From Alitta virens (taxonomy: Eukaryota; Annelida; Polychaeta; Phyllodocida; Nereididae), in contig OW028573.1 of NCBI GenBank assembly GCA_932294295.1, positions 66,069,829 to 66,133,828 of the forward strand: 64,000 nucleotides of DNA. The letters are read 5' to 3'. The notes under the pieces were generated by a model. The model searched no databases. It saw only the letters and a list, made by a program, of their open reading frames with translations, and was not told where the DNA came from. The stretch's first letter is position 1, and every line of letters begins with the position of its first letter. Shown here one piece after another: positions 59,732 to 64,000 of this stretch. Both the position numbers and the translations under genes were made by a program.

Positions 59732-62700
59732 ATGACACAGCAAAGAGGAGAGAAGATTCTGGGGAAAGTAGGAGAAATACAAGGCATGGTGGCTCAAGAG
59801 GAGTCTTACTCAGATAGACCAAGAATGGAAGCAAGTAGTCCTGATTCCATCAACTCTACATATGGAGATGACAGCTACCAAGCCACAAAGAACAGGATAG
59901 ACGAGAAATTAATCCACCTCAAGAACGAACTGGTAAGAGATTGTTCAGTGAATATTCACCATATATTTGTACTATATTTTGTAGATAGCCAATTGGCAAA
60001 CATGAATTATGTCACATAACCCAATACCATGTAATTATGATATATAATACGTGTCTCAGTTTATTCTATATTGTTGACATATAGGGTGCCAACAAAAAGT
60101 AAACATAACTTTGTAAAATAAGCATTCGTATATACATAGGGTATTATATGCTGTAATTATATTGGGTGTATTCGGATATGTTGTAATTATAGCTTATTAT
60201 AGCTTATTAGTCCAACATCCTTGTTGAAAGGGATGACACTCACTCTCAGGACTATTTTTGGTTTCCATTTACATTACATGTAACGCTGCTAATGTATGTG
60301 GACTTTCCCTGGTATGCTGACACAATGAAAGTATCACCTCACATATAATACAGAAACAAAACAGGTTGTGGGCAGTATACAATGTGTGACAACATTGTTT
60401 TGTTCTCTTTTTCTCTTTTTTATTCCTTCCTAAAGCAATTCTACAAGCCTGTCAGACCATGAAGAGATAATGAGCTAAAATTGCAGTCACCTGTCACAGC
60501 TTACAGCCATTTTATATGTGACTGGAGAACCAAGTTGATTACAGGCCTCAGATCTTAAGAGAATTGATTCGGACTGGTGATAAATATTAAAGGCAATATT
60601 TTCAAACACACTTAACAAATACATCCATCAAGTACGACCTCCATTGGCCACTTGACAATGGAAAAATATAGATCCCAGATAGAAGTCTCTGATAACCTCA
60701 GCTAATGTCCATGTACAAATGATGAAACGTAGTCTAAAACGTGCATGATATCAGAATGCATTGATATGCATATGTGTGCTCACACACGTTCGTATTACAT
60801 AAACTAAAAACTTGTGCAGTCAATGTAAGACAAAGTAGAACTGCAGACCACTTCACCAGAACGTTTTTGTTAATATTTTTCTTTCTGTATAGTAGTGCTC
60901 CACAATTTTAGAACAATGACTCTCATAACTCTCTGTACTGTAATGTCACGTAAGAATACCACCGACTTTTACTCAACAAAACCTAAACTTCATCACTGCA
61001 ATCCCAGTTGAAAGGTCACACCCAGCATGGATTTCTAAATCTGTATTGAGAGAACAAATTTCCCAAATTGTACATGGCCAGTTGTGCCAAGGGCGTTTTC
61101 CATGCGTTTGGATAAACGCATGGTTTTTGCCTCATTATAATTAGCTAAAAACCATGCATTTTCCATGCGTTTATCCTTCTCATGGAAAACGCACGTGGCA
61201 CATTTGGCCATGTACCATTAATAAAATTGACATATTTAATTCATTTCATTTGTAAGAATAATCCCATTTTCTTCCATGGACCAGAGGGAGACAAACTTTT
61301 AAAATAGAGACACGATTCCTTGATGGTATATTGTTCTATAAGGCAGTATATGCTTACTCCCACACAAGCAAACATTGTGATGTATTTGAGACATAGCTCT
61401 AAGCCTCAACATGCCATGAAATGAATGTATCATGTTCCTTTTTCAGAGAGATCTTAGGAGCCAAGATGTTCTACTCCTTAAACAACTTCTCCATATTCAT
61501 GTCACAATCAGAACTCTGGCAGGCTACAGAGAACCTTACAGGAGAAGTTACAGTTCTTCCAATGTAGGAAATTCTGCTGGTGAGTTTTTGCTACATACAA
61601 AAAGCTAGCTTCTGCCATGAAAATGATTTGAAGACGACCCATGAGAATTGCTATCATATCCCGGATCGGGCACTCTCAATGATATATATATTTATTATGT
61701 GTATATATATCTTTTATTTGACAGCTTCATATCATTCATGACATATCACATTGTAAACAGAAAATACAAAGTAAATGACATACAGTAACAATTAAAGGAA
61801 TTTGGAATACAGTTAGTTTCATTTAAAAAAGCCTTTCAAATTGTAACTAGACAAAGCTAGCCAACTTCTGCTATACAATGCTACTTGCATGCCATTAAAT
61901 TGAACTGTCTGCATATAGCTGGTATGTAAGCCGACTATATAACCTAGGATTAGACAGAAGCGGTTGGCTTTAGCCAGTTATAGCTACAGCCAGGAATGGG
62001 CAGGTACAGTTGTCTAAGAGTCGACCATATTTTATGAAACTAACTGCAGATGATAAATGGTGGTGCCTTGTACTAGATGTCTATGCTGGGGCAAGAAAGA
62101 GACCCTACAAAAGAGGTAAATAGGTAACATAGGTTGGAAACCAAGCCTTATCATCTCATAATTACATCTGCCTGTGACAGCAGGTCTTTAACAGCAGACT
62201 TAGTTTCAGACCAATGCAGTTTCGAAACCCGTTTTAAAACAGCACAAGGCATGCAAAAAAATCATAAATTGCAACATAGTTGGATGCAAGCCTACCAAAA
62301 AAAAAACTCACTTATGTCCTATTTTATCAGGTCAATTAATGATCTCGTGTATATCGATTGGAAGTTGTACTAGCTGACACTCAACTTGCTACCACACCAT
62401 TATTTGATCAAAAAATTATCTTTCATTCAAGATAAGTCTTGTTTTCAAAGAAATATATGTAACCTTCAGACACAAGTACCTTAACATCTGACCTTTCGTA
62501 ATTAATTGTCATTTATCTAAAATCAATAATAGTCAAAACAGCACGCTTTTAGTAAAACACTTTCAAGGCTCTCGAGGTCATCCTATATTTTCAGATATAT
62601 CATGACAGTTTTCTTGGGGCAGGTATTAGATAACAGCTGCATATGCATCGACTTAAAAAAAAAACTTTTTACATGATTACATCAGGCACCACCACCTCCC

Positions 62701-63500
62701 GTAAGCCATATCTATTCTTTTCACACATTTAAAAATGTGGTCTGAAAGGCAAGTGACTGTATATGATTATGGAAAAGTCAGTTTGAATAAATCACTGATT
62801 GGCAGGTACTTTCAATTCAGAAAACAGCCCATTGCCAGCTCGAGCACATACTCCCCTGGGGCGCATTCAGAGTGCACCATTGAGAGATGATGATGAACCT
62901 ACAACAGATAGCGAGGAGGTCATAATTGATGGGGAAGACAGACTATCTTGGTCCTTTGGGTCATTTGGTAAGTGCCAAATAAATGTTAAATAATGTAAAT
63001 GCATTGTACTGGATTTGCTTGACCTCAGCAATAAATGCCATAATGTATCTAAAAGATTTAACAATAATCCTTTTTTTTTTAACACAGGGAGAGGACAAGG
63101 CTGGTGGTCAAACATGGACCCTGGTCTATCAGGTAGCCTTCCTAACAATTTAGAAGAATCATCACCATTCACAAATCGCAAAAGGTGTTCAGTTATCATC
63201 GAGGAACATGACAAACCACCACAAACGGAAGACACTAAACCTAACCTTCACCTTCACCTTGAAAACCCTCTAGAGGTCAAAGATGACCCAGACAACTTAA
63301 GCGATGATTCTAATGACTCTGGCCTGGAAACCCCAGTTGAGCGGAAAACCACTCGCAGTCCGGACTTAAGACAGTACGAAATGTCTTATGAAACCATGCT
63401 ACGGAGGAGTTCCAAGCTTTGGCGGGAAATCCAGACTGACAAGGAAACACATGGATACGTAGATAAAAAGAAGATGGCAACTCTGAAGTTATTCTTATGA
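59732..63500 (+). CDS. LURAP1/LURAP1L-like leucine-rich adaptor protein, four coding exons, 302 aa
   Basis: Exons: 59732-59932, 61447-61579, 62806-62967 and 63088-63500 (stop TGA); donors GTAAGA, GTGAGT and GTAAGT with TTTCAG, GGCAG and ACACAG acceptors. All phases agree, giving 909 coding bases. The segment spanning exons 1-2 (DEKLIHLKNEL joined to RDLRSQDVLLLKQLLHIH, about residues 57-85) matches the leucine-rich helix of vertebrate LURAP1 (KIMALKMELAYLRAIDVKIL as I recall it) in heptad spacing and the invariant LR..DV core. The rest is Ser/Asp/Glu-rich and probably disordered; it contains DDDEPTTDSEE, RLSWSFGSFG, DDSNDSGLETP, and ends KLFL. LURAP proteins link MRCK kinase to myosin-18A or act in NF-kB signalling; the role here is inferred. 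It is longer than the ~230-240 aa vertebrate proteins. Confidence 0.75.
61071..61214. mobile_element. ACATGGCCA palindromic MITE, copy 2 (LURAP1-like intron 1)
   Basis: TACATGGCCAGTTGTGCCA to TGGCACATTTGGCCATGTA: inverted ends with TA. Nested inside are inverted copies of GTTTTCCATGCGTTT / ATGGAAAACGC, so the element can fold almost completely. Confidence 0.85.
61808..62047 (-). mobile_element. TACAGTTAG-type MITE, copy 7 (LURAP1-like intron 2)
   Basis: TACAGTTAGTTTCATTTAAA at the left and TATTTTATGAAACTAACTG at the right; shorter than other copies (240 bp) through loss of the CTGGCTTTGAGTAG block and its neighbours. Confidence 0.85.
62055..62215 (+). repeat. Family U interspersed repeat copy (LURAP1-like intron 2)
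   Basis: GGTGCCTTGTACTAGATGTC, TATGCTGGGGCAAGAAAGAG, GGTAAATAGGTAACAT, AAGCCTTATCATCTCATAAT and TCTGCCTGTGACAGCAGG, in family order. Confidence 0.65.
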
Positions 63501-63603
63501 TCTATCGTGGATAATTTAGAGATGCATTTTACTATAATATGACATTTTTATCAACAGTTACTTAGCATGCATCTGTATATAGTTGTTATGTTAATGTTAT
63601 TTA

Positions 63604-63609
63604 AATAAA
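63604..63609 (+). terminator. Polyadenylation signal of the LURAP1-like gene
   Basis: AATAAA 104 bases after the stop codon. Confidence 0.65.
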
Positions 63610-63615
63610 TTATCT

Positions 63616-64000
63616 TAACATCCACTTTTGTCTATTTGGATGAAAATCACACTGTCCGGTAACAGGAATTACAGCCCAACTGCACCATTGAGGTTTCAAA
63701 CGATATCCATCTAAAAAAATTGCAGTAATGAAAGTGGACTTCTGTTTTAATACATGTTTAATATTTCAAAATTCTTGAATATATTGATACAAACAATAAC
63801 AATTCACCATTTACCAGTAAGTCTTTCATCACATCAAAAGCTTAATTAAGTCAGCATAAGTGATAGAATTTGGCATAGTCATCTGTTCAAACACATTGAA
63901 GTTTATCACAACATGATACTGAGATATGCAGCTTAGCAAGTCATCGTATAATCAATTACATATAAAAATATATATCATACCTTCAGCAATCAACATTGGT
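63616..64000. other. AT-rich DNA at the window end
   Basis: Nothing recognisable beyond the LURAP1-like 3' end. Confidence 0.4.

Overview
This is a stretch of animal nuclear DNA: AT-rich, gene-poor, with genes split by GT-AG introns and densely littered with transposon-derived repeats. An Olig-family bHLH gene with a chordate-like cysteine-rich tail, an expanded AAAP amino-acid transporter type and many foldback/MITE elements suggest an invertebrate, perhaps a deuterostome (hemichordate, echinoderm or amphioxus grade). The species cannot be fixed from the sequence alone, and no database search was possible.

Layout. Bases 1-196 may be the last coding exon of a gene outside the window. From 200 to 28800 the only convincing host gene is the intronless Olig homologue on the minus strand (9410-10246), sitting in roughly 28 kb of non-coding DNA as developmental transcription-factor genes often do. 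A decayed LINE lies at 20521-21440. From 28800 to 30135 there is a compact three-exon gene for a 119-residue single-pass membrane protein; its first coding exon has only 14 bases. From 33928 to 41594 I reconstruct an eight-exon, 459-residue AAAP-family (Aa_trans) amino-acid transporter in which every splice phase agrees. A decayed copy of its last two exons lies at 45430-45873. From 59702 to 63610 there is a four-coding-exon gene whose product (302 aa) resembles the leucine-rich adaptor proteins LURAP1/LURAP1L.

The most striking content is mobile DNA between 30 and 50 kb. A 2.2 kb foldback element (31456-33669) has about 1 kb inverted arms, each carrying a large array of 21-bp units, and is flanked by a perfect 6-bp target duplication. 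A second foldback-like element (42703-44969) has GC-rich termini and also contains 21-bp tandem units; a short relative (39835-40621) abuts or splits a second LINE. Seven copies of a 250-420 bp MITE with TACAGTTAG termini, three copies of a roughly 110-bp MITE, two copies of an ACATGGCCA palindrome, a 945-bp element with GGGGAAAGTAAGG-type ends, several tRNA-derived SINE-like pieces and a multi-copy unclassified repeat fill much of the introns and intergenic space. Apart from the transporter and its pseudogene copy, the genes show no sign of working together.
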